Assembly: GCA_029876055.1 (NCBI GenBank)
Contig: CM056874.1
Location: forward strand, 992,001-1,056,000
Direction of reading: 5' to 3'
DNA from: Madurella fahalii
Lineage: Eukaryota; Ascomycota; Sordariomycetes; Sordariales
DNA: 64,000 nucleotides
Position numbers and translations under genes: made by a program. Each line of letters starts with the position of its first letter. Positions within the stretch are counted from its first letter, which is position 1. This document shows, piece after piece, positions 33,683 through 45,072 of the stretch. The notes under the pieces are model-generated. The model was not told where the DNA came from, did no database searches, and saw nothing but the letters and a program-made list of their open reading frames with translations.

Positions 33683-36600
33683 CTATAGATTTCGACCTCT
33701 GCCGCGCCGCACAGGTAAAATGTCCTCGCCAGCTTGAGCACGCTGTACAATATCATCCCAGCCGGCCCCAAAGTAGGCTTCCAGTTTTTCCATGCCTCTT
33801 AACGCGGTGATCCTATTACCATTTCTCTCACAGTTTGGCTCTGCTCCGTGTTTCAGTAAGAGAACTGCTATTTCGGCGCCCCAGCATGTTCCAAACGATA
33901 CCACATTGTACAGTGCATTGTAGTTAGGAGTAGCCCCATTCTCGAGATATAACTTCAAAACGTTTTTTGGAGCTCGTGTTTTAATTCCTCTGGACAAAGC
34001 TTCGTCGAGAGCTGAAGGCCATGCAATGTATCTTTGCATCGCGCTAAAACGCAGTGCCACCTCATCGTCTGCTACATCTTTAAGCGCCGGCGCTTCGGAA
34101 AGGGCGCTTTCAGTTATGAGCTCGCCAGGAATGGCCACCCCACACTCGTCAACCAAGTAACGCAGGAGCTCAGGGTCCCAAAGGCTGATAGCACGAGCAT
34201 ATCCCTCCAGATATCTCCCGGATGAGGAAATAGTAACTATCCTCTCTGGCCGCAATAGCCCATCGACATCCGAAGATAATATCTCAATTCTCCTGAACGG
34301 GTTGGCACCATGGGCCAGCGAGGCCTTGATCATTGGAAAATTCTTTGCTTCAATCGCACCGGCAAGGGCGTGTCCAGACATGAGTCTCACGTCGAAACGC
34401 AGGTCATCCATATCCATGCCTCGAAACAGTGCTAGAAGAATGGCCAAGGTCTCGGGGGACCCTTTGCATCCCGTCAGGATCAACAAGCGGTTGTACTTCG
34501 TCCAGATTACATGTGGATGTTGGGGAATTAAATTTTGAAGAATGGAGATTTCGTTGTAGGTTATGGCGTCTTCAAGTATAGCGAGAGTCTCGTCTTCGGC
34601 AGCCGGATTGTCAACTCTTTCCATTTTGGAGGAACTGGAATCTATCATGACCTGGTAATTGAAATGTTTTTGCTCGTGCCGTGTAAGAGCCGCCTTAGTA
34701 CGGAACCCGGCTGTTGAGAATGTGCATGCGGTCTCGGAGCACAGAAATGGCCGTAGATGGGTGGTCAGGTGTTGATCTCGCGCCGTCTTTGAGTTGAAGC
34801 CGTTTCGGTATCGCTCACAGAATGGCATGTTGCAATGGAAGGCCGAAGGGCCATACAGGCGGAGGAGAAGCGAGCAGTGACACTCAGGTCGGTGAGCTGA
34901 GTCTGTGCAGTGGAGGTGCTCAAGATTCTGCCGGAGTGTTCGCAATGCCGAACGGAGTGGAAGAACATCCTTCTCCGAATACTCGTCATCAGCTTCAGTG
35001 TATATTAGCCAATACCCTCAGCTGTGAAGAGTAATACGCAAAACTCACCATCCTCCTCAAGCAGCCCCAGCTGCGCTCTGTCATGCATCATTGCCGCATG
35101 TGCCAGAAGTTTTTGGGTATTAGGGGTGTCCTTAAAGGCGGTGAACATGGCGGGAAGGACGCTTGCGGGAGGGGGAACATCCGTAGAGATCGATGCGCGG
35201 ATGCTGAGAAAACGCGACACGGCATCGGAGATATGTCTTAGTTTGTCCGGGGCCGGGTGATTGGTAAGACATGCTTTGATATGAGCGAGCCATTCGTTTC
35301 CGGCGTACTCGAAGAAGACGAAATCACCACGTAGAATGCTGGCTTTTAGACTTTGCCTGTCGTCGGTTCCAGGGTTAAACAGGAGGTCTAAAGATGTGTA
35401 AGAGATGTAGCCCAAGCACACCAAGGCAGCATCCATGTGCGCCTCTTCGAGATTGAGGTAATTATTTCCTTGGGATCCGAGAAGGTACCTGTCATACGGC
35501 GTTAGAATGCTCGTGGGCAATACTCGCGCGCAATAGAATAGATGTCAAAACATACTCCTTTGCCGAGAAGTGGACAAACCGGTATGTGTGGTCCACAATT
35601 TCGATGATTGGACCACATAGCCTCAGCAGGTCTTGGAACACTTTCCTACCCCTAGTAAAATCCTCTTTGTTCGGTTCGATCACTAGGATTTGCAGAAGTT
35701 CCTCCTCGCGCAGGGGGCGCTGTGCGCACAAAATCCACTGGAGGGCGGTCCTGACTACCCGCTGCAGGGATAGGTTGACTTTGCGCGTTATTTTCGAAAG
35801 CACTCTTGCATACCTAACTAAGCGTTAGCCCCCCTCATCAGGGCGTGTGTGCGTTCTGAATCGGCCAAGGTCAAACACTCACGCCTGATCCAGCCCCTCT
35901 GGGAGGTTTTCCAGTTCGTCTTTGATGTCCTGGGGAGTTCCCTGCTCTTTTATGATACCCAGCATCAACCTTGTGTATAAGAACATACCTTTATTTCCTT
36001 AGCAACCATCATATAAGCAAGGGATATAGAGCCACTAACCCTGAGACTTGCTGATGATGGAAGGGATGCTCTCCCGGGCAACGCTGCACATCTCCTCGTC
36101 TGCCATCTGGTCCTGCAGTTCCTGGAGCCATTTCCGGGCTTCCAGCTTCGCGTAGGCCTCAATATCGCTGGCGTTTTTGTGATCGACCCGGAACGCTACC
36201 GATTTCCCCTCCAACATTTTTGCGATGTCCCGCTCGTCACGGCTGCTAACGAGAAATTTCACGGCCTTCGAATCATCAACAAGTTGGAGCAACTCTCGTA
36301 AAATTGGATTCCGCTTCTCAATCTCCAACTCATCCAAGCCGTCAACAATCAAGAGTGCAGATCCGCAGCATTTCAAAATGTCCAGCAGAAGATCTTTCAC
36401 AAAATTACGGTTGACGGAAAGCTCCCCGGGGTTCGAACGGCCCTTGTTGTTAATAACTGGCATGAGCGCGGGATTGTTTCGGACCGCCTGAAAGACCAGA
36501 GACTGAAACACCTTGATTGCCTCTCCAAAGCCTTGGTTCTCGTGCGTCAAAAAGACATATAGGACTTGATTGTGGAATGCCCGAAGTCGATGGACGGTAT

Positions 36601-37711
36601 TGGCTACAAAGAACGTCTTGCCTATATAATTTCAGCCTCTCATCGAGAACAAGACCACTGATCCACACAGGGAGGACAGAGCTAGTCTCACCTGATCCAG
36701 GGATGCCCTTGATCCAGATACACTGTGAGGAAGTGTCGCTTGGATCAAGCCACCTCGAGAAGGCGGGCTCTTGCTCCAACCAATGTCCCGAGTCGACAGT
36801 GCTCTCCTGGAGAAGTGAAGCTAGCTTATCGTGATACATCGGCGGAGACACATCGGTGAGGATCTGTCTGTATGTTTGAGACTCTCTATACATTTGAGCC
36901 TTGTCGTATTCGTCGATTGCTCGCTTGCGCGCCTCGGCGGAGCGATGCACATGCTCCAAAGTCACATGGCTGGTCATCAACAGCTTGTGTTGTTCAATGT
37001 TCTTTTGAACAACGTCAAGCTTTCCCCTGACGCTTGGCCAGAGAGCTTCGAAAAAGACATTTAGCCCTAAGATGGTTTATGGATGTGAGTAGACAGCCAA
37101 CTTAGAACTAAGAATTCGAGGCATCTTACGTTTGTTTTCAAAGAAATCCAGCAGAATCTTGTAGAATTGGAGGATCTCGACGTAGAACAAGTACATGATT
37201 TGCTGCATCGCGCTGTTCTCGGGGAAGAGTTCGATGTACTTCTGAACCTGAGGGAGCGCATGACCGATGTCGGCAAATGCCTTGACGATCCTCTCAAATA
37301 CTCCGATCAAAGAGCTCGATACCTGCAAAATGAATTTGAGCGGGCCCTAGGTACAACGAAAGTTAGGTTTATGGCCGATTACGGTAGGGCTAGCCCCTGG
37401 CGCAAAAATAAAAAAAATAGTAAATCATGGAGACTTACCCATATCAAACTCAGAATCTCAGGCTTTGCTTGGATGAAAACCTCAATAGTGTTGGCGTACT
37501 CCTTGAGCCCGTTAATAAACGGCTCGATCTTCCTCAACCCCCTGAGCGTCTTGGTCTGGGCCTGTCTCTTCTGGATCGCATCGGCCGCATCATAAACCTC
37601 TTTGATGGTGTTGAACTCGGAGAAGTTGTATTTGGACGGGTTCTTCAACCCTCTGACGAACTCCTCCCTCGCTGACTTGAACGCATCTTCCAGCCAGGGT
37701 GATGTCGGCAT
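33683..37711 (-). CDS. NLR-like STAND protein: DUF7708-NACHT-winged helix-C2H2-ankyrin-like
   Basis: Eight exons with consensus introns of 51-92 bp: 37711-37439, 37346-37130, 37066-36692, 36621-36040, 35988-35883, 35813-35556, 35488-35049, 34992-33683; 1186 residues, no break. The N-terminus is DUF7708-like (WGPLKFILQ, LPQVQKYIELFPEN, FFEALWPSVRGKLD). The NACHT has Walker A GIPGSGKTFF (about 282-291, completed by an intron junction), ALLIVDGLDEL as Walker B and SSRDERDI. A winged-helix part follows (RVVRTALQWILCAQRPLREE, FVHFSAKEYLL). Two C2H2 fingers come next (CNMPFCERY..H..H, CSETACTF..H..H). The last about 300 residues have ankyrin-like helical repeats (IKASLAHGANPF, KLYLENGATPNY, VLLLKHGAEPN). 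Fungal NLRs sense cues and trigger cell death; the ligand is unknown. ATG 37711 fits the family start. Confidence 0.88.
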
Positions 37712-38589
37712 GGCCCCGCCGTAAGTAAGTTCACGAACCCGAGGGATACGATAAGTTAGGTAAACTGAAGACGTAACGCAAGATGCTAGGATCAATTGAA
37801 AAAGAACCGTTGTCAGAAAGATAAGAAGCATATCGCTGGTGGGCGCTCCCAAAGGTTTTCCTGGTATGTGCCCGAGTTGGCGACGCAGAGCCCCAACAGA
37901 TTAGGCACCATACTAGGCATTCAGCAAGGCACTGTCAGCACTGCCACCTTTTTCCTAACTAGCTTCCCACATTTTAAGCGAAAAGACGTCGCACAGCATA
38001 AACCCCCCCGCCCTGCTAACCACTGGCCAAGGCTAGGATTTTACATCAATGTCAGTCCACCCGTCAATTGGCAACTTAAAGCATGCTGTACTGTAAATGC
38101 CCCCCACCCCAGTGAGCCGCTCCGGCACATGGGCTAAATACATCCCATGTTAACGCGTCTTGTCAGCGGTCAGCGCTTACAGTCTACCGGGCGAAACATC
38201 TAATAAAAACCCCGGCCCCTCACCAAACATTTCCCATACCATGCACTGCGGACAAAATCGTGCGACCCGAAGTAGGTTGGTTGCTAAGGTTACGGGTCCG
38301 GCGCCGGGCGACGAAGAGCCAGCAACGGAGGATATGGGGCATAAACCGGTAGGACCCATAAACAGACGCTGATCTGATTCAAAAGGTGTCATCCGGATGA
38401 TGTTCTCCCTTTCTTTTCACATGGCCCGCGCTTAGCTCGTAAGTCCGGTCGCATCAGGCCTGGTTGTCTCTTCGTGCAGCATATGACGACGCTTAACGTC
38501 TTCACGGTTTCCTCCGGTAGAAGAGGCACGCGAAATTGCGTACAGACGGTCCATCCAGATTCTTAAAAATGTAGTGATGGCCTAGACCC
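37712..38589. other. NLR upstream region and spacer
   Basis: Upstream region of the minus-strand NLR. No protein gene. C-rich text around 38005-38110. Confidence 0.45.
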
Positions 38590-39420
38590 AGACGCTGTTG
38601 GGACAAGCGCTGACGAGAGACAATATGGCTATTTCGACCGATCTCGAGGAGAACTCGGTTCAAACAACCTCTACTGATCGAAACTATTCTCCGCTCGGAG
38701 CTGACGGTGATGGAACGCCTCAACGGCACGGCTGGCCCTGTCTCGCACATTTCTCGGATGGACGAGATCAAAAAAAGCCCGTTTCGAAGTGCATTGGGCG
38801 AGGATTGAATGCCAAACCACATGGAAAGATATTAATATTCACTTAAGCATCAGCCCACATCCCTACACTCTGCCAAGCGAAGGGTTTGTGCTAGATGAGC
38901 GCATCGGCAGACGCATCGTTGGGCTTTTGACGCCGTGGATTCCCGGGGCAACCTTACGGAGGCCAGCAAGTCGCACCCGTTTCAGCTCAGTTGGTGAGAC
39001 AGTTGATGCGGATCATCGGCGACTTGAACGTAAAGCATGGCCTCGTCCACCGGGACAATCCACTACGGAACATGCTCATCCACCCTGACAGGGACGCGGT
39101 TCAAATTCAGAATTCTGGCCTGGTGGCGCAGATTGGGACTCCTCGGGTACTTTAATTATGATGGATCGGTGTTTCGGTGTAGAGGGCGAATTGCCGGGGA
39201 TGGCCGATGTTATCAACGTCGTGTTCGCTGAGTCACGAAGTGATTACCAGGGACTCCCGGTACGACGAGCCTACTGATCTCGGTCTCTAGACGAGTCCGG
39301 CACTCAGGCCAGAGAGAAGGGGGTCAAACATCCGTCGTGCACCTCGACCACGACGTTGGGCAATACTACGATGAGCTGATGATAATGTGGGGGCGGGGCC
39401 GGCGCTCCGGCAGGGCAGCG
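38590..39420 (+). pseudogene. Protein kinase-like pseudogene
   Basis: Pieces of a fungal kinase-like protein appear in order on the plus strand in at least two frames. They are an N-terminal acidic piece (ISTDLEENSVQTTS), a metazoan-unlike ECQTTWKDINIHLSISPHP segment, GFVLDERIGRRIVGLLTPWIPGATL (hinge region) and IIGDLNVKHGLVHRDNPLRNMLIHPD. The last carries the catalytic-loop HRD with the downstream Asn. A GMADVINVVFAE-like piece, then RYDEPTD, ends it. Frame changes near 38720, 38960 and 39100 show decay. No start, DFG or intact ATP-binding loop is seen. Confidence 0.65.
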
Positions 39421-39429
39421 GCCGAGCAT

Positions 39430-40548
39430 TCCTTTCAGGCATCCGAGTGCATTCGGTGGCCCGTCCCGTATCTTCGGAGATTGGCGGGCGAGCTATGCAC
39501 ACGACGCTAGCGAATAATGGAAATGATCAAGTGGCCGGCACATGTCGCCTTTTGAAACGCCACGCATCCAATACCTTCCTTGGGAGAGCCTCGCGCAGAG
39601 CAAGGCTGATCCCAACCCTCGATTGCTTTCGACGGGTAGGTATGCTGACGACGGAACTGATATATTCCACCGCGTTGTCTAAGGCCCTCGCTGTGAGGAC
39701 GGTGTTAAAAGGAATCTCCGCCTTGTTGTCCTGCATGCCACTTTGGCTACAAAGAGATCCGGGTAGACCGCCAGGTGGGCTGGTGTGCGGATGCGGCTGT
39801 TGAAAGGGAAGCCCGGCCGGCCAGCGGCTCGGCGGCCGCATGTCGGTAGTTGCATTCATGGTAGTGGTACTGTACTGTACACTACGGTAACCTTCGGATT
39901 GGCAGGGGCTGGAAGATCTTGCCCCGGATAGGTTGACGGGGCGCTAGGAGCGGAATGTTTACCCGCTGAGCAGGCTTCTTTTGTACAGTATGCCAATACG
40001 CAAGGTGTCGTGGCTGGGCTTCATTTGCCAGAAACCCCAATGTCTAGCGCTCTCTACGTCTGTGAGAAAGGGTATTCCGAGCCTGGGTGGAATACCAGAG
40101 ATTACTATCCCTTATCGAGGTAATTGTCCCGTTCTCAGTTCGGTAACGGACACCAGCCAGCGATAGCTGCACTGTGACATCACTGGCTTCGATGGTAAAC
40201 AGCCGGGCCGCCCGTGCCGCTGTCAGGCCTTTTGGCGTGCCCGGAAAAGCGATCGTTGGTAGCAGCCCCCTGTTTTACAGAAGGCCTGGCCAGCAATGTG
40301 GGGCCGAACATGGCAAAGACCCACCCCACGCTTCCATGTGACCCCGCTGGGCTGGTTTGCTTTCCTGGTCATTGTCTTCGTCACCTATAACCGGGTCCCT
40401 CTCCCTGTTGCTCCTATAACTGCGAAACTGACCCCTAATCTCTCTTTTTAGCCCAGCATCTGTCTCTCAGATCTACTGTGCCCACGACGCCTCGGTATTG
40501 CCGCCTTACGCTACGCTCGTACCCCGCTCCAACGCCATTGCCACGACG
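39430..40548. other. Intergenic, no gene
   Basis: Mixed-composition spacer. The last about 150 bp before ATG 40549 are pyrimidine-rich (CCCTCTCCCTGTTGCTCC, CTAATCTCTC), typical of fungal promoters and 5' UTRs, and probably belong to the HD-domain gene. Confidence 0.5.
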
Positions 40549-41492
40549 ATGTCACCGAGCGCGCTGGAAAACGGTGCCCATACTAATGGGCCCACCAAAC
40601 CTGCCATTGTCTTGCATGGTACGTTGGAGACTGTAGTGTCACGTCGGCCTGCACTGACGGCTCGATTTAGACGTCGCAACCGTGCCGAACCCAAATCCGA
40701 CGATTATTGTGCCCTGGACCGTGGACAAGGTTCTGGATACAATTCCCGGCGGGAAACCTGCGGAAGGAACAAGCTCTCCAGTGCCGTACTTTCACATCCT
40801 GGAGCGCCTCAAGACAACGAAGCGCGAAGGCTGGCGGAGATTTGGCATCGATCGGTAGGTTGCTCCCCGGTCTTGGCGCATAGCGCGAGCTGACGTCGCT
40901 GTTGTGTAGGGGCGAGTCGATCTCGGACCACATGTACCGGATGGCCATGATCAGCATGCTCACACCGCCGGCGCTCGCTGCCAAGCTGGACGTGCCCAAG
41001 TGCACAAAGATGTGCCTAATCCACGACATGGCGGAAGCTATCGTCGGCGACATTACGCCTGTCGACGGCGTCCCGAAACCTGAGAAGAGCCGCCGCGAAG
41101 CGTCAACGATGGACTACATGACACAGAGCCTGCTTGGCAAGGTTGATGGAGGCAAGGCCGGCGCCGAGATCCGTGCCATCTGGCAAGAGTACGAGGACTC
41201 GGAGACGCTCGAGAGCCTCTACGTCCACGATATCGACAAGATGGAGTTGCTCTTACAGATGGTCGAGTACGAAAAGCGCGGCAAGGGAAGGTTGGATCTG
41301 GGCGAGTTCGCCTACGTCAAAACAAAGATCGTGCTGGACGAGGTGAAGGAATGGGCAGAGGAGCTCATGAGGGAGCGGGAAGAATTCTGGGCGGGCCAGT
41401 CGCACGTTAAGGGCGAAGCCGGTGTTGATGGCGGCGTCGCTCCCGAGAAGAGAGCGATGCAGGACGCGTACTACACCAAAGAACGACCTTAG
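40549..41492 (+). CDS. HD-domain 5'-deoxynucleotidase (HDDC2/YfbR-like)
   Basis: Three exons: 40549-40618, 40671-40854, 40910-41492; introns of 52 and 55 bp; 278 residues. The start at ATG 40549 is inferred; the frame is open back to a TTG. Metal-binding motifs of the HD family are complete: the His in ESISDHMYRM, the HD pair in LIHDMAEAIVGDITP and the Asp in YVHDIDKMELLLQM. This fits HDDC2-type enzymes, which dephosphorylate deoxynucleoside 5'-monophosphates, and the length and layout match. The last about 40 residues (after WAEELMREREEFW) are a poorly conserved tail. A housekeeping role in nucleotide pool control is likely. Confidence 0.88.
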
Positions 41493-42625
41493 GTGCATCC
41501 ATGTTTCGACGCGCGTTTCTCGGTCGGGTCCGGTTCATGAAGCAATGGTTCGCTTAGACGGTTTTAAAAGGGATTTGGGGCTCTGTATGGCATTCGAGAT
41601 CACACTGCGACGGTTTGTAGAGGGATTGCACAGCACCGCGATACCCTAGACGGATCCTCGGTACCCACGGGAACCTGGATCGGCTCAGATCATAGTGCGC
41701 ATAGTTAAATTTACGGGATTTGCGTCCAGTGGCTCCGTCCTGTCGGGCCTGCTAGGCTCGGAATTGTTGGGGAAAATGTGGAGGTCGGGTGTGCCCCGCA
41801 CCCGCGTGCCGAAAGAATAAATTTCCAGGGCTGGCTTGGCACCACGCCATGCCATTTTCCAACCTCCTGCCACGGCAACCACGGAATCACATTGGCGGCG
41901 GTAACGCCTTGGAACAATAAACCTGCAGTCGTGGCTGTTGTACATACTAAGAAACCTGACACCCGGCGGGATCCTTTTTGATACCAGCCACCTGACGGCG
42001 GCCACGGACGCGCCCGTAGACCAGAGCCCGGGGACGTGCAGTAGCAGACAAGCGGTGTGATCACGGGTCGGCGCATTCGGACAACTACCTTACTACAAAG
42101 CCTCTCATCAACAACGCCAGCGACTAACACATCACACAAGGCTATTGTTTCTGCCACTTTGGAAATACGCTTTTCCACGCCCCCGCTTTTGTCCTCGAGC
42201 CGAACCGATATAGACGAGGCGACGGATCGACCGTACCTAACTCTACGAGCAGCCCAAAGCACGGCTGGCGGCAGCTCCAAGTGAAGCTGTCATCGTTGAG
42301 CCCCTCACCTGTGTAAAGTCGACGCTGGTTGGCCGGTTCTTTTCGGAGCTTCGCCGCTGCCACCTCGACCCCCGACACCTCACCCCGCTGTCACGCGCCG
42401 CTTATTCGAGCCCAAGACGCGGCACGGAACTGGCATCTAGTGGCCTCGCAGCTGCCAATCGACAACTCACCACGCCCTGACCTCTACGCACGATAGCCAC
42501 GCAATCCAGGCCTGACGTGCATACAACCTTGAGCTGGCTAGCTGTGCGCTGGATCGACCCCGTCGGGCATCGAGGGTCAATCAGGATAACGATAAGCACC
42601 CCCGCATCACACCGCGCTGCCCTCC
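41493..42625. other. Intergenic, no gene
   Basis: No domain-bearing frame on either strand. The right end is the promoter region of the disordered-protein gene. Confidence 0.5.
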
Positions 42626-44347
42626 ATGTCGTTCGCAACGCAGTTCCATGCGCCTGGCGCATTTCCCTTCGATACATCAAGAACCGGCCAGGCACTACAC
42701 GCCAATATCTTTCGCCCACCCGAGTCACCTTCAGCCTCGAGTTACAACCTGGCCAAATCCACCGGCAGTCTTTATTCAGATATCTCCATGTCGACCGCCG
42801 CAACCACTGTAACGACCAAGCGGAAAAGGGCTAACACGAGGGAATCGACGCCGCTGGACTGGAATATGAACATGGATGGCGCTAGTGATGCACGGGACGA
42901 GGAGAAGAGTCGGGAGTTCCGGTACACCCTGGCGGGGCAGATCAGTACGACGCCAGCATGCGCGGCGGCTGGCGCAGAGAACGGCGTGTTGGAGGATAGC
43001 GTCTACTCGGACGTTGACTACAGAAGGGCCTTGGGACCAAAGACGGTTTCCTCCGAGGTGGAATCCCCGGTGGCGGAATCATCCGAGAGGGAAAAACCGA
43101 GCCCGCCAACTTCGAGGGGATGGAGCCTGTTTACCCTTCAAACAATAGGGGATATGATGGGCAGGGTTTGGGACTTTTGCAAGAACGGGGCCTTCCGCGG
43201 CTTCCACGCTGGGGGAGGGACGGGGTACACAGTGAGCGGTTCGACAGTGACTGAGACGACGGGCGGGCCGTGGAATACCGAACAGGAAACACCACCACAA
43301 CCAGCTGAGGACTTGCCGATGAACCAGGACGTCCCAGAATACGTCCCACAGCAGCCAGCCCCATCGCCATACTCTCCCGTGTACCACGATTTTAGCACGC
43401 CAGAATCGACACCGCGACCCGCCGCCAAACGGAGGCAGGTCAGCGCAAACAACGACGAGTTCAAAAATTGGGTTATGGTGGACGAGCCCAGCAATCAAAA
43501 GCCAAGAAGATTCGGCGCTGAGGTCAAGGCCGCAGCTGCCAGATCCAGCGGCCTAGTCCGTCCCAGATCGGGATATTACGCCCAAACGGCTGCAAGCACC
43601 CACCGGCGCATCACCGCCCCATCGTCCAGGTTCACCGGCGGCACGCCGACCTTTTCGCGAGCTGCATCCCGCCCCCCACTACGCATATCCCACGCGGGTT
43701 CGCCTAATTTGACCCACCGCGAACCAGCGAGTTTCGCCTCCCCGCGATCGTCGCCTGTCTCCCGCACGACACCAAGCCGTATCCCGGTCCCGATCCAACC
43801 ACCCGGCGGACCAAGCCAAAACCCCTTCGCCATCCCCAACGCCACCACCTCCTCCGCCACATCCTCCGCCACGTCCTCCGCCACGTCCATGACGACAACA
43901 ACAACAACAACTACATCAGGCTTCAAATCCGCCGCCTCGCGCCCCTCAAGCCGCCACAGCGCCCGCCTCAGCCTCGGCAGCAGCACCTCGAACCTCGCCG
44001 CCACCGGCGCCGGCGCCCGCCCCATCTCCCCGATCAAGCTGGGGGGTAACTCGCACCGGCGCAACCAGAGCGGCGCGTCGACGGCCGCCCGCAGGCAGAG
44101 CCTCCTCACCGAGGCGGGCAGTGCCGCTTCTCCCCGGCTGGACGCCGAGGCGCGGCAGCTTGCGCAGCGGAAGCTGGCGGCGGAGCGGGACGCCGACGCT
44201 AGGGTGGACGCGTTCAACGCCAAGCTGCTGAGCATGATCCGGCAGGGGAGGGAGGCGCTCGGGACGAAAGTTGAGGTGGAGATGGAGGAGGAAGGGGGGG
44301 ATGTCGGCGGGGGGTTTGGCGGGGCTGGTTGGGAGGATGATGATTGA
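42626..44347 (+). CDS. Conserved-looking, largely disordered fungal protein
   Basis: Single exon of 573 residues from ATG 42626. One hydrophobic block (GWSLFTLQTIGDMMGRVWDFCKNG, about 170-195) is flanked by long Ser/Pro/Thr-rich stretches. A basic stretch (TKRKRANTRES, about 64) could be a nuclear signal. A low-complexity run of SAT repeats then eight Thr lies around 415-435. A charged helix follows near 515-550 (LAQRKLAAERDADARVDAF), then an acidic/Gly tail. I do not recognise the family. The pattern suggests a nuclear or cytoskeletal scaffold in which the WxxF block and the terminal helix are the interaction sites. No introns. Confidence 0.7.
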   Translation: MSFATQFHAPGAFPFDTSRTGQALHANIFRPPESPSASSYNLAKSTGSLYSDISMSTAATTVTTKRKRANTRESTPLDWNMNMDGASDARDEEKSREFRYTLAGQISTTPACAAAGAENGVLEDSVYSDVDYRRALGPKTVSSEVESPVAESSEREKPSPPTSRGWSLFTLQTIGDMMGRVWDFCKNGAFRGFHAGGGTGYTVSGSTVTETTGGPWNTEQETPPQPAEDLPMNQDVPEYVPQQPAPSPYSPVYHDFSTPESTPRPAAKRRQVSANNDEFKNWVMVDEPSNQKPRRFGAEVKAAAARSSGLVRPRSGYYAQTAASTHRRITAPSSRFTGGTPTFSRAASRPPLRISHAGSPNLTHREPASFASPRSSPVSRTTPSRIPVPIQPPGGPSQNPFAIPNATTSSATSSATSSATSMTTTTTTTTSGFKSAASRPSSRHSARLSLGSSTSNLAATGAGARPISPIKLGGNSHRRNQSGASTAARRQSLLTEAGSAASPRLDAEARQLAQRKLAAERDADARVDAFNAKLLSMIRQGREALGTKVEVEMEEEGGDVGGGFGGAGWEDDD

Positions 44348-44362
44348 TTGATTGATTGATTG
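44340..44362 (+). repeat. (GATT)n microsatellite at the stop codon
   Basis: About five GATT units directly overlap and follow the stop of the preceding gene. Length change here could alter the C-terminus of that protein. Confidence 0.8.
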
Positions 44363-45072
44363 ACTCGGTCTTGCTTCGGTTTGCAAGACTTTGCTTTTGT
44401 TTTGGGGCGGCGGGGAAGGGGGGAGGAGGTGAGTTTTGGTGATGCTTTGTGGGATTGGTTCATTGTTTTGGTTGTTATACCCCGCGGTGGAAGAGGATCT
44501 CGGGAGTGGATGGAAGGCGGTTGTGATGTACGCTGGGCTTTGGTCGTTGTGTGGGCTTCTATCTATTGTCGCATCTATGGCTTTTTGTTGGATGTCTCCG
44601 TCACGGTCATGTGTCTGTTACCGGAAGGAGTTTGATGGCTTTGGGATTATCATCATAGCAGACTTATGTAGGATGTTGTCTCTTTCTCTGTAACGACTCG
44701 CTATCCATTAGCTTTAGGAGTATCAGAATGCAAAACAGTGCCACCCTGGGTGTTTTTCCGAGTGTGGGACGGCTTTCGACCTGTGGTATCTTCGTGCAAG
44801 GCTGTTGCTCCTTTTACACGGCCCCGTCCTGAACCTAAGGACCATGCTACAACCGGAACGATGATAAAGGATAAGACACAGAATGAAGGAAACGCAAGAC
44901 ACCGCGGGAAGATCTCCCTGCCACAATATATTCGCTATGCTCCTGTCTACTATGAGTGTAGGTATCAATCATGCATGCCTAATCTGCAAAGTCAACGCTG
45001 CTGCTCTCTTTCCGAATCCCAATAATCCTTGCCAACGCCGCCCTTAAACCAATTGCATCAGACCCAACAACC
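44363..45072. other. Convergent intergenic spacer
   Basis: Lies between the 3' ends of the disordered-protein gene and the zinc-knuckle gene. T/G-rich text at the left is probably the 3' UTR. No gene seen. Confidence 0.5.

Noticed and set aside
43576..44463. 295-codon antisense frame over the disordered protein gene
   Set aside because: Low-complexity Ser/Val text mirroring the plus-strand gene; no evidence of its own promoter or domain.
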